Of a DNA stretch of 64,000 nucleotides, positions 53,598 through 62,207 are shown in pieces. Each line of letters begins with the position of its first letter. Positions within the stretch are counted from its first letter, which is position 1. A program made the position numbers and the translations under genes. Below the pieces are notes generated by a model, which was given only the letters and a program-made list of their open reading frames with translations, was not told the DNA's origin and did not search any database. This DNA comes from Streptomyces spiroverticillatus (GTDB lineage Bacteria; Actinomycetota; Actinomycetes; Streptomycetales; Streptomycetaceae): contig BMUX01000004.1 of assembly GCA_014650415.1 (NCBI GenBank), positions 372,001 through 436,000 of the forward strand, given 5' to 3'.

Positions 53598-54982
53598 GGG
53601 GTCATCTGATCACTGGGGGTCCGGGGCCTCGCTCCCGAGGTCCCCGCGGGCCCGTCCGTGACGAGGGCTTCGCCGCTGGTCTCGCGCATGAACCACAGGG
53701 TGATGACGGTGATGAGCGCGCCCGCGCACAGGAGTACGGCGAGCGGGGTGCTGCTGCCCTTGTAGGCGGCGAGGAGGCTGCCGGCGATCAACGGGGAGAA
53801 GCCTGCGCCGATGAGGGTCGCGCCCTGGTAGCCGAGGGATGCGCCGGTGTAGCGGACGCGGGTGCCGAACATTTCGGAGAGGAGGGCGCCCAGCGGGCCG
53901 TACATCGTGGACTGGGCGACGCCGTGGCCGAGGCAGATCGCCAGGATCAGCAGGCCGGGAGAGCCCGAGTCGACCAGCGCGACGATCGGGAAGGCGAGGG
54001 CTGCGGAGGCGACGGCCCCGGCGAGGACGACGGGGCGCCGGCCGACGCGGTCGGAGAAGGCGGAGGCGGCGGGGAGGACGAAGAGGGCGACCACCGAGGC
54101 GAGGGTGACGGCGGTGAGGACCTGTGGGCGGGTGTACCCGTGGGTGACGGCGTACGAAATCATGAAGCCGGTCAGCAGGGACTGTGCGGTGAACGCGCCG
54201 ATGCCGACACAGGCCGCCTGGAGGACGGGCTTCGGCTTGCGCAGGAGTTCCAGGATGGGGGGTTTCGGCGGGGTGGCCGTCGACTCCTGTGTGCGCCGGG
54301 CCTCCTGGAAGAGCGGGCTTTCGGTGACCTTCAGGCGTACGAAGAGGCCGACGCCGAGCAGCACCACGCTGAGCAGGAACGGTATGCGCCAGCCCCAGCT
54401 GCGGAAGTCGTCGTCGGGGAGGGCGGAGACGAGGGTGACGACTCCGGCGGAGAGCACCGAGCCGAGCGGGGCGCCGAGTTGGGTGGCGCTGGACCACAGG
54501 CCGCGGCGCTTGCCACCCGCGTGCTCGACGTGTTCCACGACCATGAGGGTCGCGCCGCCCCATTCGCCGCCGATCGCCAGGCCCTGCACCACGCGCAGGG
54601 TGACCAGCAGGACCGGGGCCCAGACGCCGATGGCGTCGTAGGTGGGTAGCAGGCCGATGAGGAAACTGCCCGTGCCCATCATGAGCATGGTCAGCAGCAT
54701 GATGGATTTGCGGCCGACGCGGTCGCCGAAGTGGCCGAAGACGATGCCGCCGAGCGGGCGGGCGAGGTAGCCCGCGGCGAAGGTGCCGAAGGCCGCGATG
54801 GTGCCGACGGCCGGGTCCGCCTCGGGGAAGAACAGCTCGCCGAAGACGAGGGCGGCGACCGTGCCGTAGACGAGGAAATCGTAGAGCTCCACGGCGGTGC
54901 CGAGCAGGCCGGAGAGCGCGACGCGGCGCAACTGCTTCTGCTGGAGGGGGTCTTGACTGGCGGGGGGACGGGGTGACTGCAC
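53594..54982 (-). CDS. MHS-family MFS transporter (metabolite:proton symporter)
   Basis: The 462-residue protein has twelve membrane segments and the MHS signatures: GTAVELYDFLVYGTVAAL in helix 1, RPLGGIVFGHFGDRVGRKS between helices 2 and 3, and RVVQGLAIGGEWGGATLMVVEH. MHS proteins import alpha-ketoglutarate, citrate, shikimate, proline or aromatic acids with protons. It is the first gene of the oxygenase operon, so it probably brings in the oxygenase substrate. GTG 54982 is the start. A MarR-like site lies about 65 bp upstream. Confidence 0.9.
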   Translation of the reverse strand: MQSPRPPASQDPLQQKQLRRVALSGLLGTAVELYDFLVYGTVAALVFGELFFPEADPAVGTIAAFGTFAAGYLARPLGGIVFGHFGDRVGRKSIMLLTMLMMGTGSFLIGLLPTYDAIGVWAPVLLVTLRVVQGLAIGGEWGGATLMVVEHVEHAGGKRRGLWSSATQLGAPLGSVLSAGVVTLVSALPDDDFRSWGWRIPFLLSVVLLGVGLFVRLKVTESPLFQEARRTQESTATPPKPPILELLRKPKPVLQAACVGIGAFTAQSLLTGFMISYAVTHGYTRPQVLTAVTLASVVALFVLPAASAFSDRVGRRPVVLAGAVASAALAFPIVALVDSGSPGLLILAICLGHGVAQSTMYGPLGALLSEMFGTRVRYTGASLGYQGATLIGAGFSPLIAGSLLAAYKGSSTPLAVLLCAGALITVITLWFMRETSGEALVTDGPAGTSGARPRTPSDQMTP

Positions 54983-55042
54983 GTCGGGCTCCCTGGGGCC
55001 GGGCCAATGTCACCGCGAAATTAGGCACCCTCCCGACGGCCG

Positions 55043-55065
55043 TCAATATTCTGCACAACATTGAT
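55043..55065. promoter_or_regulatory. Inverted repeat upstream of the MHS operon, candidate MarR site
   Basis: TCAAT and ATTGA arms flank a 12-nt spacer around 55043-55064, with similarity to the CAAT/ATTG-rich dyad at 55660-55686. It lies between the MarR stop and the transporter start. Weaker than the second site. Confidence 0.35.
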
Positions 55066-55673
55066 CAGCCGAGACCCGCTTCCGCGACGCGGCGCAGCAG
55101 GGCGTGCAGGGTGTCGCGCTCGGCCGGGTCGAGCGGGGCGAGCAAGTCGTCGGTGACGCGCTCACCTGCGGCTTCGGTGCTCTTGAGGAACGCGCGGCCC
55201 GCTTCCGTGAGCACGACGACGCGGCTTCGGCGGTCACCGGGAGCCGGGCGGCGTTCGGCGAAGCCGAGGCGTTCCAGGTCGTCGACCAGGCCGACGATCG
55301 CGCTCGGGTCGTAGCCGAGCCGGGCGCTCAGCTCGCGCTGGAGCGCACCCTCGGAACCGGCGAGGAAGCGCAGCAGCGCGTAGTGGCGCAGGCGCAGACC
55401 GGACTCCTGGAGCGAGGTGTTGAAGAGCTGCCCGGAGCGCAGGCCGAGCCGGTAGAGCAGGTAGCCGGTGTCGGCGTGCAGGCCGAGCATCCAGGGCTCG
55501 CGGGCGTCAATGGACTCTTCGGGTGCGGGTGCGGGTGCGGATGCGGATGCGGATGCGGGCGCGGGTGCGGGTGCGGATGCGGCGGGCTTGGTGATGACGG
55601 GCTCCCTGATCGGCGCGTGCGGCGTACGGGGCACAGCATGACGCAGATCGAATGTGCCAACAACCATTGACAT
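55065..55673 (-). CDS. MarR family transcriptional regulator with Ala/Pro/Ser-rich N-terminal extension
   Basis: The 202-residue protein has a winged-helix MarR domain from about residue 65: TGYLLYRLGLRSGQLFNTSL, ALLRFLAGSEGALQRELSARLG, then the wing ERRPAPGDRRSRVVVLTEAG. The first 60 residues include a hexanucleotide-encoded Ala-Pro/Ala-Ser run, unusual for the family. Start choice is uncertain: ATG 55673, ATG 55667 and TTG 55679 are all possible. It sits between the oxygenase operon and the divergent SDR operon with candidate sites in both gaps, so it may regulate both arms. Confidence 0.82.
   Translation of the reverse strand: MSMVVGTFDLRHAVPRTPHAPIREPVITKPAASAPAPAPASASASAPAPAPEESIDAREPWMLGLHADTGYLLYRLGLRSGQLFNTSLQESGLRLRHYALLRFLAGSEGALQRELSARLGYDPSAIVGLVDDLERLGFAERRPAPGDRRSRVVVLTEAGRAFLKSTEAAGERVTDDLLAPLDPAERDTLHALLRRVAEAGLG
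55521..55582. repeat. Hexanucleotide tandem repeat in marR-type gene
   Basis: About ten units of GCGGGT/GCGGAT-type hexamers encode an in-frame Ala-Pro/Ala-Ser run in the regulator's N-terminus. Units differ at one base (proline or serine codon). Confidence 0.75.
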
Positions 55674-55686
55674 CAACAATGATTGT
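55660..55686. promoter_or_regulatory. MarR-type operator overlapping the regulator start
   Basis: ACAACCATTG (55660-55669) and CAATGATTGT (55677-55686) match in 9 of 10 positions as inverted arms with a 7-nt spacer. The site covers the regulator's start region and lies upstream of the divergent SDR operon, so it could control both. Confidence 0.6.
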
Positions 55687-55793
55687 CCCTAGCTTCGATC
55701 TGGGCGACGGAGTCCGGCCCGGGTCCGGCTCAGGTCAGACTCCGGTGCCGCTCACCCCTTCCCTCAACCCCCTTGATGCGTAAGGACACTTCT

Positions 55794-56720
55794 GTGCCTT
55801 CTCTCGATCTGACCGGCAAGGTTGCCCTCGTCACCGGCAGCGGACGCGGCCTCGGACTCGCCTATGCCCAGGCGCTGGCGGCGGCCGGCGCGTCCGTCGT
55901 CGTCAACGACCTCGACGAGGCCGTCGCCGAAGCGGCCGTCAAGGCGATCCGCGAGGCGGGCGGCACCGCGGTCGCCGAGGTGGCGGCCGTGGGCACGACC
56001 GAGGCGGCCGAACGGCTGGTCGGCCGGGCGGTCTCGGAGTTCGGGCGGCTCGACGTGCTGGTCACCAACGCGGGCGTGCTGCGCGACAAGGTTCTGTGGA
56101 AAATGTCCGACGAGGACTTCGACACCGTGATCGGCGTGCACCTGCGCGGCACCTTCACCTGCGCACGGGCCGCGGCGGTGCGGATGCGGGAGCAGGGCGA
56201 GGGCGGCAGCCTGATCCTGGTCGGCTCCCCCGCCGGCCAGCGCGGCAACTTCGGGCAGACCAACTACGCCGCCGCCAAGGCGGGCATCGCGGCGATGGCC
56301 CGCACCTGGTCGATGGAGCTGGGCCGGGCGAACATCACCGTGAATGCGATCGTGCCGGTCGCGGCGACCGCGATGACCGAGACCATCCCGGCCTTCGCCC
56401 CGTACGTGGAGGCGCTGCGGGGCGGCGAGCCGCTGCCGGAGTTCCTGCGCAAGGGCGAGGGCTTCGGCACCGCCGAGGACTGCGCGGCGCTCGTGCCGTT
56501 CCTCGCCTCGGAGGCGGCGCGCGACGTCACCGGCCAGTGCATCGGCGTCGGCGGCGACCGGCTCACCCTGTGGTCGCACCCGCAGGAGGTGTCGGTCGCG
56601 TACGCGGACGGCGGCTGGAGCCCGCAGACCATCGCCGCGTCCTGGCACACCTCGGTGGGCGCCGCACCGCAAACGGTGGGCATCCCGGCCCCGAAGATCC
56701 CGTCGAGCCAGGAGGCGTGA
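55794..56720 (+). CDS. SDR family oxidoreductase
   Basis: The 308-residue protein starts at GTG 55794 with AAGGA 8 nt upstream. Motifs are VTGSGRGLGLAYAQAL (TGxxxGxG), LVTNAGVLRD, and YAAAKAGIAAMARTW after VGSPAG (SYK triad: Ser in GSPAGQ, Tyr and Lys in YAAAK). SDRs of this type resemble 3-hydroxyacyl-CoA dehydrogenase domains of peroxisomal MFE-2-like proteins. An extra 60-residue C-terminus (CIGVGGDRLTLWSHPQE) also matches that group. It probably acts on a hydroxyacyl or hydroxy-aromatic intermediate. Followed by the amidohydrolase gene with a 4-bp gap. Confidence 0.88.
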   Translation: MPSLDLTGKVALVTGSGRGLGLAYAQALAAAGASVVVNDLDEAVAEAAVKAIREAGGTAVAEVAAVGTTEAAERLVGRAVSEFGRLDVLVTNAGVLRDKVLWKMSDEDFDTVIGVHLRGTFTCARAAAVRMREQGEGGSLILVGSPAGQRGNFGQTNYAAAKAGIAAMARTWSMELGRANITVNAIVPVAATAMTETIPAFAPYVEALRGGEPLPEFLRKGEGFGTAEDCAALVPFLASEAARDVTGQCIGVGGDRLTLWSHPQEVSVAYADGGWSPQTIAASWHTSVGAAPQTVGIPAPKIPSSQEA

Positions 56721-56724
56721 ACCC

Positions 56725-57726
56725 GTGAGCACCACGGACCCCGTACACATGACGGACCCCGCAAGCACCACGGACCCCGCAAGCACGACGAACGCAGCCC
56801 CCGTCATGAACGTCGCCGACCTCGTCGCCGTCGACGTGCACACCCACGCCGAGGTCTCCGCCAAGGGCAACGTCTCCCTCGACGACGACCTGGCCGACGC
56901 CTCCAGCGCCTACTTCAAGCTGGACGGCCGCAACCGCAAGCCCACCCTGCCCGAGATCGCCGCGTACTACCGCGAACGCCGGATGGCCGCCGTGGTCTTC
57001 ACCGTCGACGCCGAGCACGCCACCGGCACCGCGCCCGTCCCCAACGACGAGGTCGCCGAGGCCGCCGCCGCCAACGCGGACGTGCTGATCCCGTTCGCCT
57101 CGATCGACCCGTTCCGGGGGAAGGCGGGAGTGCGCCAGGCGCGCCGGCTGGTGGAGGAGTACGGAGTCAAGGGCTTCAAGTTCCACCCGAACATCCAGGG
57201 CTTCTTCCCCAACGACCGCCTCGCCTACGAGCTGTACGAGGTGATCGAGGAGGCCGGGGCCGTCGCCCTCTTCCACACCGGGCAGACCGGCATCGGCGCC
57301 GGGGTGCCGGGCGGCGGGGGTATTCGGCTGAAGTACTCCAACCCGATGCACGTCGACGACGTCGCCGCCGACTTCCCGCACTTGAAGATCATCCTGGCTC
57401 ATCCCTCCTTCCCCTGGCAGGACGAGGCCCTCGCGGTCGCCACCCACAAACCGGGCGTCCACATCGACCTGTCCGGCTGGTCGCCGAAGTACTTCCCGCC
57501 GCAGCTCGTCCAGTACGCCAACACCCTCCTCAAGGACAAGGTCCTCTTCGGCTCCGACTATCCGGTCCTCACCCCGGACCGCTGGCTCGCCGACTTCGAC
57601 AAGCTGGGCATCAAGGACGAGGTCCGTCCGAAGATCCTGAAGGACAACGCGGTCCGGCTGCTCGGCCTCGGTTCCGGCACGGACACCGGCACCGCCACCG
57701 GTCCGGAGCACTCCGCCGCCCAGTGA
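56725..57726 (+). CDS. Amidohydrolase 2 family metal-dependent hydrolase/decarboxylase (ACMSD-like)
   Basis: The 333-residue protein (GTG 56725) has a short low-complexity N-terminus rich in TDPAST, then an amidohydrolase-2 barrel. Metal ligands are seen at VDVHTHAE (HxH), LFHTGQT, LAHPSFPW and the Asp of FGSDYPV. KFHPNIQGFFP carries the conserved KxHP. The family contains ACMS decarboxylase, gamma-resorcylate decarboxylase and related enzymes of aromatic pathways. A decarboxylation or ring-cleavage product hydrolysis is inferred. In an operon with SDR, CoA ligase and MaoC. Confidence 0.87.
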   Translation: MSTTDPVHMTDPASTTDPASTTNAAPVMNVADLVAVDVHTHAEVSAKGNVSLDDDLADASSAYFKLDGRNRKPTLPEIAAYYRERRMAAVVFTVDAEHATGTAPVPNDEVAEAAAANADVLIPFASIDPFRGKAGVRQARRLVEEYGVKGFKFHPNIQGFFPNDRLAYELYEVIEEAGAVALFHTGQTGIGAGVPGGGGIRLKYSNPMHVDDVAADFPHLKIILAHPSFPWQDEALAVATHKPGVHIDLSGWSPKYFPPQLVQYANTLLKDKVLFGSDYPVLTPDRWLADFDKLGIKDEVRPKILKDNAVRLLGLGSGTDTGTATGPEHSAAQ

Positions 57727-57754
57727 TCCGCCACCTCCGAAGGGGGACGCAACG

Positions 57755-59281
57755 ATGCGCAACGAGGGAATCGGGTCCTGGCCCGCACGCCGTGCCCGCA
57801 AGACCCCGCACCGCACCGCACTGATCCACCAACGCACCGACGGACACCGGTCGTTCAGCTACGCCGACCTCCACGACCGCTCCACCCGGCTCGCCCACGT
57901 CCTGCACGCACGCGGCGTGCGGCGCGGCGACCGGGTCGCTCATCTCGGCCCCAATCACCCCTCCTTCCTGGAGACCCTCTTCGCCTCCGGTCTCCTCGGC
58001 GCCGTCTTCGTACCCCTCAACACCCGGTTGGCGATGCCCGAGATCGCCTACCAGCTCGCGGATTCGGGAGCCCGCATCCTGATCCACCACCCCAGTGTGC
58101 ACGGCACCACTGACAACGCCCCGGGCACAACCCTCACAACAGCCCTTGACCTGCTGGAAGTCGGCCCGGATTACGAGGCGGCACTCGCCGCGGCCCCGGC
58201 CGCGACCATCGACGAGCCGGTCTCCCCGGACGACGTCTGCATCATCATGTACACCTCGGGCACCACCGGCCGCCCCAAGGGCGCCATGCTCACCCACGCC
58301 AACCTCGTCTGGAACGCGGTCAACGTCCTCATCGACCAGGACCTCGCCGCCGACGAACGGGCCCTGGTGTCCGCCCCCCTGTTCCACACCGCCGGCCTCA
58401 ACATGCTGACCCTGCCGGTGCTCCTCAAGGGCGGGACCTGCGTCCTGGTCGAGTCCTTCGACCCGGACTCCACCTTCGACCTCGTCGAGGAACACCGCAT
58501 CACCTTCATGTTCGGTGTGCCGACCATGTACGACCTGATGGCCCGCCACCCCCGCTGGCCCACCGCCGACCTCTCCACGATGCGCCACCTCAGCTGCGGC
58601 GGCGCCCCGGTGCCGACCGGCCTCATCGAGACGTACCAGCGCCGCGGCCTCACCTTCCAGCAGGGGTACGGGATGACGGAGGCCGCGCCCGGCACGCTCT
58701 TCCTGGCCGCCGAGCACTCGGTGGCGAAGGCGGGCACGGCGGGCGTCCCGCACTTCTTCAGCGACGTCGCCGTCGTCGGCCCCGACGGCGAGCCGGTGCC
58801 GGTCGGGGAGCTGGGCGAGGTCCAGGTGCGCGGGCCGCACGTGATGCCCGGGTACTGGGGGCTCCCGGCGGAGAGCGCGGAGGCGTTCCGCGACGGGTGG
58901 TTCCGTACCGGGGACATGGCGCGGGTGGACGCGGACGGCTTCGTCAGCATCGTCGACCGCCTCAAGGACATGATCATCTCCGGTGGCGAGAACATCTACC
59001 CGGCCGAGGTCGAGGACGCCCTGCTCGCCCACCCCGACGTCGTGGAGTGCGCCGTCATCGGCGTGGGCGATGCGCGCTGGGGCGAGGTGCCGCGCGCGGT
59101 GGTCGTCGTACGGGACGACGCGAAGGCGGAGCCGGAGGAGATCCTCGCGTCGCTGACCGGGCGGCTCGCCAAGTACAAGATCCCCAAGTCCCTGGTGGTG
59201 GCCGCCGAACTACCGCGCACCGCCTCGGGAAAGCTCGTCAAGCCGCGCGTTCGCGCTCTTTACGGCACACAAGACTCCTGA
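57755..59281 (+). CDS. Acyl-CoA synthetase (AMP-forming; long-chain or aromatic acid-CoA ligase)
   Basis: The 508-residue protein carries the adenylation motifs: IIMYTSGTTGRPKGAMLTH (P-loop), YGMTEAAPG, TGDMARVDADGFVSIVDRLKDMI, and the C-terminal catalytic Lys in PRTASGKLVKPRVR. It activates a carboxylic acid to acyl-AMP and then acyl-CoA in the cytoplasm. The substrate is unknown; the presence of a MaoC hydratase, SDR and PaaX-like regulator suggests an aromatic or branched-chain acid. ATG 57755 is used, with GGGGGACG upstream. MaoC follows after 20 bp. Confidence 0.92.
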   Translation: MRNEGIGSWPARRARKTPHRTALIHQRTDGHRSFSYADLHDRSTRLAHVLHARGVRRGDRVAHLGPNHPSFLETLFASGLLGAVFVPLNTRLAMPEIAYQLADSGARILIHHPSVHGTTDNAPGTTLTTALDLLEVGPDYEAALAAAPAATIDEPVSPDDVCIIMYTSGTTGRPKGAMLTHANLVWNAVNVLIDQDLAADERALVSAPLFHTAGLNMLTLPVLLKGGTCVLVESFDPDSTFDLVEEHRITFMFGVPTMYDLMARHPRWPTADLSTMRHLSCGGAPVPTGLIETYQRRGLTFQQGYGMTEAAPGTLFLAAEHSVAKAGTAGVPHFFSDVAVVGPDGEPVPVGELGEVQVRGPHVMPGYWGLPAESAEAFRDGWFRTGDMARVDADGFVSIVDRLKDMIISGGENIYPAEVEDALLAHPDVVECAVIGVGDARWGEVPRAVVVVRDDAKAEPEEILASLTGRLAKYKIPKSLVVAAELPRTASGKLVKPRVRALYGTQDS

Positions 59282-59301
59282 CACACGAAAGAGGAACTCC
59301 C

Positions 59302-59763
59302 ATGACCACCCTCACCGTCGACGGCCTGGACGCACTCAAGAAGCTGGCGGGCAGCGACCTGGGCACCAGTGACTGGATCACCGTCACGCAGGACCGGATC
59401 AACGGCTTCGCGGACGCGACCGGCGACCACCAGTGGATCCACACCGACCCCGAGCGCGCGAAGGACGGCCCGTTCGGCGCGCCGATCGCGCACGGATACC
59501 TCACGCTGTCGCTCTTCATCCCGCTGTTCACCGAGCTGCTCGACGTCCGGGGCGTCACCACGAAGGTCAACTACGGCCTCAACAAGGTGCGTTTCCCCGC
59601 CCCCGTGAAGGTGGACTCCCGACTGCGGCTGTCGGCCACGCTGGTCGAGGTGACGGAGGTGGCGGGCGACGGGGTGCAGCTCACCGTGTCCGGGACGATC
59701 GAGATCGAGGGCTCGGCGAAGCCCGCGTGCGTGCTGGAGAGTGTGACGCGGATGTACGCCTGA
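59302..59763 (+). CDS. MaoC family dehydratase
   Basis: The 153-residue hot-dog protein from ATG 59302 (AGAGGAA site 8 nt upstream) has the hydratase 2 motif: INGFADATGDHQWIHTDPER with the catalytic Asp and His, then GPFGAPIAHGYLTLSL. The enzyme hydrates an enoyl-CoA with R specificity. It completes a ligase-hydratase-SDR route for acyl-CoA oxidation in this operon. Its stop codon lies in the first unit of a 19-bp tandem repeat. Confidence 0.92.
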   Translation: MTTLTVDGLDALKKLAGSDLGTSDWITVTQDRINGFADATGDHQWIHTDPERAKDGPFGAPIAHGYLTLSLFIPLFTELLDVRGVTTKVNYGLNKVRFPAPVKVDSRLRLSATLVEVTEVAGDGVQLTVSGTIEIEGSAKPACVLESVTRMYA

Positions 59764-59848
59764 GGCTTGGCGGTACGCCTGAGGCTTGGCGGTACGCCTG
59801 AGGCTTGGCGGTACGTCTGAGGCTTGGCGGTACGTCTGAGGCTTGGCG
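59761..59848. repeat. 19-bp tandem repeat (about 4.6 copies) at the maoC stop codon
   Basis: Units begin at 59761, 59780, 59799 and 59818, with a partial unit at 59837. The unit is TGAGGCTTGGCGGTACGCC (or GTC at the end). The first unit's TGA is the maoC stop. Units 1 and 2 are identical; 3 and 4 share one base change. Confidence 0.92.
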
Positions 59849-59874
59849 CGGGTGCGCCCGCAGCCTCTCCCCGC

Positions 59875-60759
59875 TCAGCCCTCGTCCGGCCGCACCGCCA
59901 CCAGGTCCAGAAGCCGTTCCGCCGACTCCCGTGCCCCCTCTCCCAGCCGGGCGTGGACCGCGCGGAACGTCTTCTCGGCCTGCTCGGCCGGCCAGTCGTC
60001 CGGCAGGTGCTTCACCGGCAGCCGCGGATCACCCCGGATGATCCGCAGCCACTCCGCGGCCAGCCGCAGCCGCAGGGCCAGCGGGTCCTCGATGGCGGCC
60101 GAGGCGTCGGCTGCGACGTCGGCCGAGCGATCGGCCGGGGCTCCGGCGAGGCCCCCGGCACTCTCCAGCGGAATCCAGCGTCGTACGAACTCCTCATAAC
60201 GGCCCGCGAGTTCGGGCAGGTCCCACGCCTCCTCGATCATCGCGCCGATGTCGGTGCCCGCGTCGGCGTGCGCCCGGAAGACCTTCACATGGGCGGCCAG
60301 CCCCAGTTCCGCGACCAGGGAGGCCACGTCGACCTCGCCGGGCGCGATCCACAGCCCGCCGAACAGCGGCCCGAATCCGCTCCACACCAGCCGGGAGCGC
60401 AGGTCGTGCCGCTGCCGCTGCCAGGACTCGGGCAGCGAGAAGCCCAGCAGGGTCCAGGTGCCGTCCCAGTCGCGGTTGACCGCGCCGGTGTGCCAGACCC
60501 GGCGGTCGCCGTCGCGCAGGATCTCCTCGGAGCGGGCGGTGAGGCCGAAGTACATGCGCCGCCCCTCGCGCTGCTTGCGCAGCAGGCCGCGCCCGGCCAT
60601 CCGGGTCAGTGTCGAGCGCGTCGCCTGCTCGCCGACGCCCGCGCGCGCGAACACCTCGATCACACTGCCCGAGTACACGCACACGTCCCGCCCGAGGACC
60701 TGATCACCGAGGAAGGTCAGCATCAACGACTGCGGGCGCAGGGCTTCTTCGCTGGTCAC
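59875..60759 (-). CDS. PaaX family transcriptional regulator
   Basis: The 294-residue protein from GTG 60759 has the N-terminal HTH (RPQSLMLTFLGDQVLGRDVCVYSGSVIEVF; RSTLTRMAGRGLLRKQREGRRMYFGLT). The PaaX central region follows (WDGTWTLLGFSLPESWQRQRHDLRSRL) and a C-terminal domain (LAAEWLRIIRGDPRLPVKHLPDDWPAE). PaaX of E. coli represses phenylacetate degradation genes and responds to phenylacetyl-CoA. It converges on the MaoC operon. Control of the neighbouring acyl-CoA operon is plausible. Confidence 0.9.
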   Translation of the reverse strand: MTSEEALRPQSLMLTFLGDQVLGRDVCVYSGSVIEVFARAGVGEQATRSTLTRMAGRGLLRKQREGRRMYFGLTARSEEILRDGDRRVWHTGAVNRDWDGTWTLLGFSLPESWQRQRHDLRSRLVWSGFGPLFGGLWIAPGEVDVASLVAELGLAAHVKVFRAHADAGTDIGAMIEEAWDLPELAGRYEEFVRRWIPLESAGGLAGAPADRSADVAADASAAIEDPLALRLRLAAEWLRIIRGDPRLPVKHLPDDWPAEQAEKTFRAVHARLGEGARESAERLLDLVAVRPDEG

Positions 60760-60874
60760 ACCCCCACCGTAACCGTCCGTCGGCGCGCACTCGCCGACGG
60801 CAATACGCCCCAAACCACCCGGAGCCGGTCATCGAGCTTGCGTTCGAGGGTGGTTCGCATGGTGGGATGCTGCG

Positions 60875-62167
60875 ATGCGACCCCCCACACGCATGACCGC
60901 TCATCCCGACCATCCCCACGACAACACCGGCCACTCCGACACCAGCCACGGCGGCCTCCCCCACACCGGCCGCCCCCGCAACCCGTACGACGAGCTGGCC
61001 GCCCTCGCTCCCCCTGAGCCGGACTACGCCGCCTACGAGCCCGACGAGCGCCTGCTCGGCCTCGGCCTGAAGTCGGATGACGACGACGAGGACGACGACG
61101 CCTGGGAGCCGCCCAACCACCGGGGCCGCAGCCGTTTCGGCGCGATACCCGTGGTGTTCAAGGTGGCCGTGACCCTGCTGGTCGTCTGCGCGTTCCTGCT
61201 GCTCGGCGACCGGTTCGCGGTGATGTACGCGCAGGACAAGGCCGAGGAGAAGCTCAAGGACACGATGCATCTGGCGACGCGTCCCGAGGTCGACATCCAC
61301 GGCTTCCCGTTCCTGACCCAGGTCTTCGACAAGCGGCTCGACCGGGTCGACGTCGCGGTCCCGGACGTGGCTGCCGACCGCGTGTCGATCGCCGAGGTGC
61401 GGGCCACCGCGCGTGACATCAGCATCGTGGGCTCGCTGCCCACGTCCATCCAGGGCGCGGTCATCGGCAGCGTGGACGGCGACGTCCTGCTCTCCTTCGA
61501 CGACCTCAACCGTGAACTCGGCTCGTCCCAGGCCAAGTTCAAGAAGGACGGCGAGAACCGCATCAAGGTCAGCGGCGAACTCCCCATCGCCGGTACGAAG
61601 GTGCTGCTCGGCGCGGAGGCGCACATCAAGCGTGACGGCGACCAGGCGGTGTCGACCACCATCAGCAACATGCGTGTCGACATTCCCGGCCTGATCACCT
61701 ACCGCCCGGGCAAGGACCGCGCCACCTCCGGGCTGCGCCTGCACCCCGAGGCGGCGGCGCGGCTCGCCAAGGAGGGCGCCAAGATCAAGTCGCTGCTCGC
61801 GGTGCCCGCCGTGGTGGAGCGGCTGGGAGTGCCCAAGGAGTGGGTGGACAAGGCGCTGCACAGCGAGGAGGAGCTGCACCGGCTGACCGGTTCGCCCCGG
61901 TTCGTACAGCAGCTGATGAAGCTCAACCTGGTGGACGTCGTGGCCGACCACCCGTGGCTGCTGAAGAAGGTGGGCATCGACCCGAAGATGATCGCCTCGC
62001 TGCTGGCGATGCGTCCGCCGGAGCTGTCGGAGAAGCTGTCGATGTCCTTCCGGCTGCCGAAGACGCCGGGCGAGCTGCGGCTGCGGGACATCAAGGTCGA
62101 GCCGGAGGGCATCCGGGCGGACCTGAACGGGACGGGGCTGACGTTCGGGGACGTGGCGGGCAAGTAG
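60875..62167 (+). CDS. DUF2993 domain-containing membrane-anchored protein
   Basis: The 430-residue protein has a His/Asp-rich N-terminus, an acidic stretch (DDDDEDDDAW) and one membrane helix at about 92-112 (VFKVAVTLLVVCAFLLLGD). An extracytoplasmic DUF2993 domain follows (EEKLKDTMHLATRPEVDIHGFPFL; DRVDVAVPDVAADRVSIAEVRATARDI). In mycobacteria LmeA, a DUF2993 protein, affects lipoglycan mannan length. Here the role is unknown. ATG 60875 is used, with GGTGGG upstream; ATG 60893 is an alternative. Confidence 0.85.
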   Translation: MRPPTRMTAHPDHPHDNTGHSDTSHGGLPHTGRPRNPYDELAALAPPEPDYAAYEPDERLLGLGLKSDDDDEDDDAWEPPNHRGRSRFGAIPVVFKVAVTLLVVCAFLLLGDRFAVMYAQDKAEEKLKDTMHLATRPEVDIHGFPFLTQVFDKRLDRVDVAVPDVAADRVSIAEVRATARDISIVGSLPTSIQGAVIGSVDGDVLLSFDDLNRELGSSQAKFKKDGENRIKVSGELPIAGTKVLLGAEAHIKRDGDQAVSTTISNMRVDIPGLITYRPGKDRATSGLRLHPEAAARLAKEGAKIKSLLAVPAVVERLGVPKEWVDKALHSEEELHRLTGSPRFVQQLMKLNLVDVVADHPWLLKKVGIDPKMIASLLAMRPPELSEKLSMSFRLPKTPGELRLRDIKVEPEGIRADLNGTGLTFGDVAGK

Positions 62168-62181
62168 GCCGCGCGTGTACG

Positions 62182-62207
62182 GGGCCGGGCGCGGCGGCGC
62201 CCGGCCC
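62182..62207 (+). terminator. Hairpin terminator of the DUF2993 gene
   Basis: A perfect 11-bp stem (62182-62192 with 62197-62207) with a GGCG loop follows the stop by 14 bp. The remaining sequence to 62361 holds the promoter of the next gene and nothing else recognised. Confidence 0.75.

Noticed and set aside
59761..59848. CRISPR array
   Set aside because: The repeats are contiguous 19-bp units without spacers and no cas gene is nearby.
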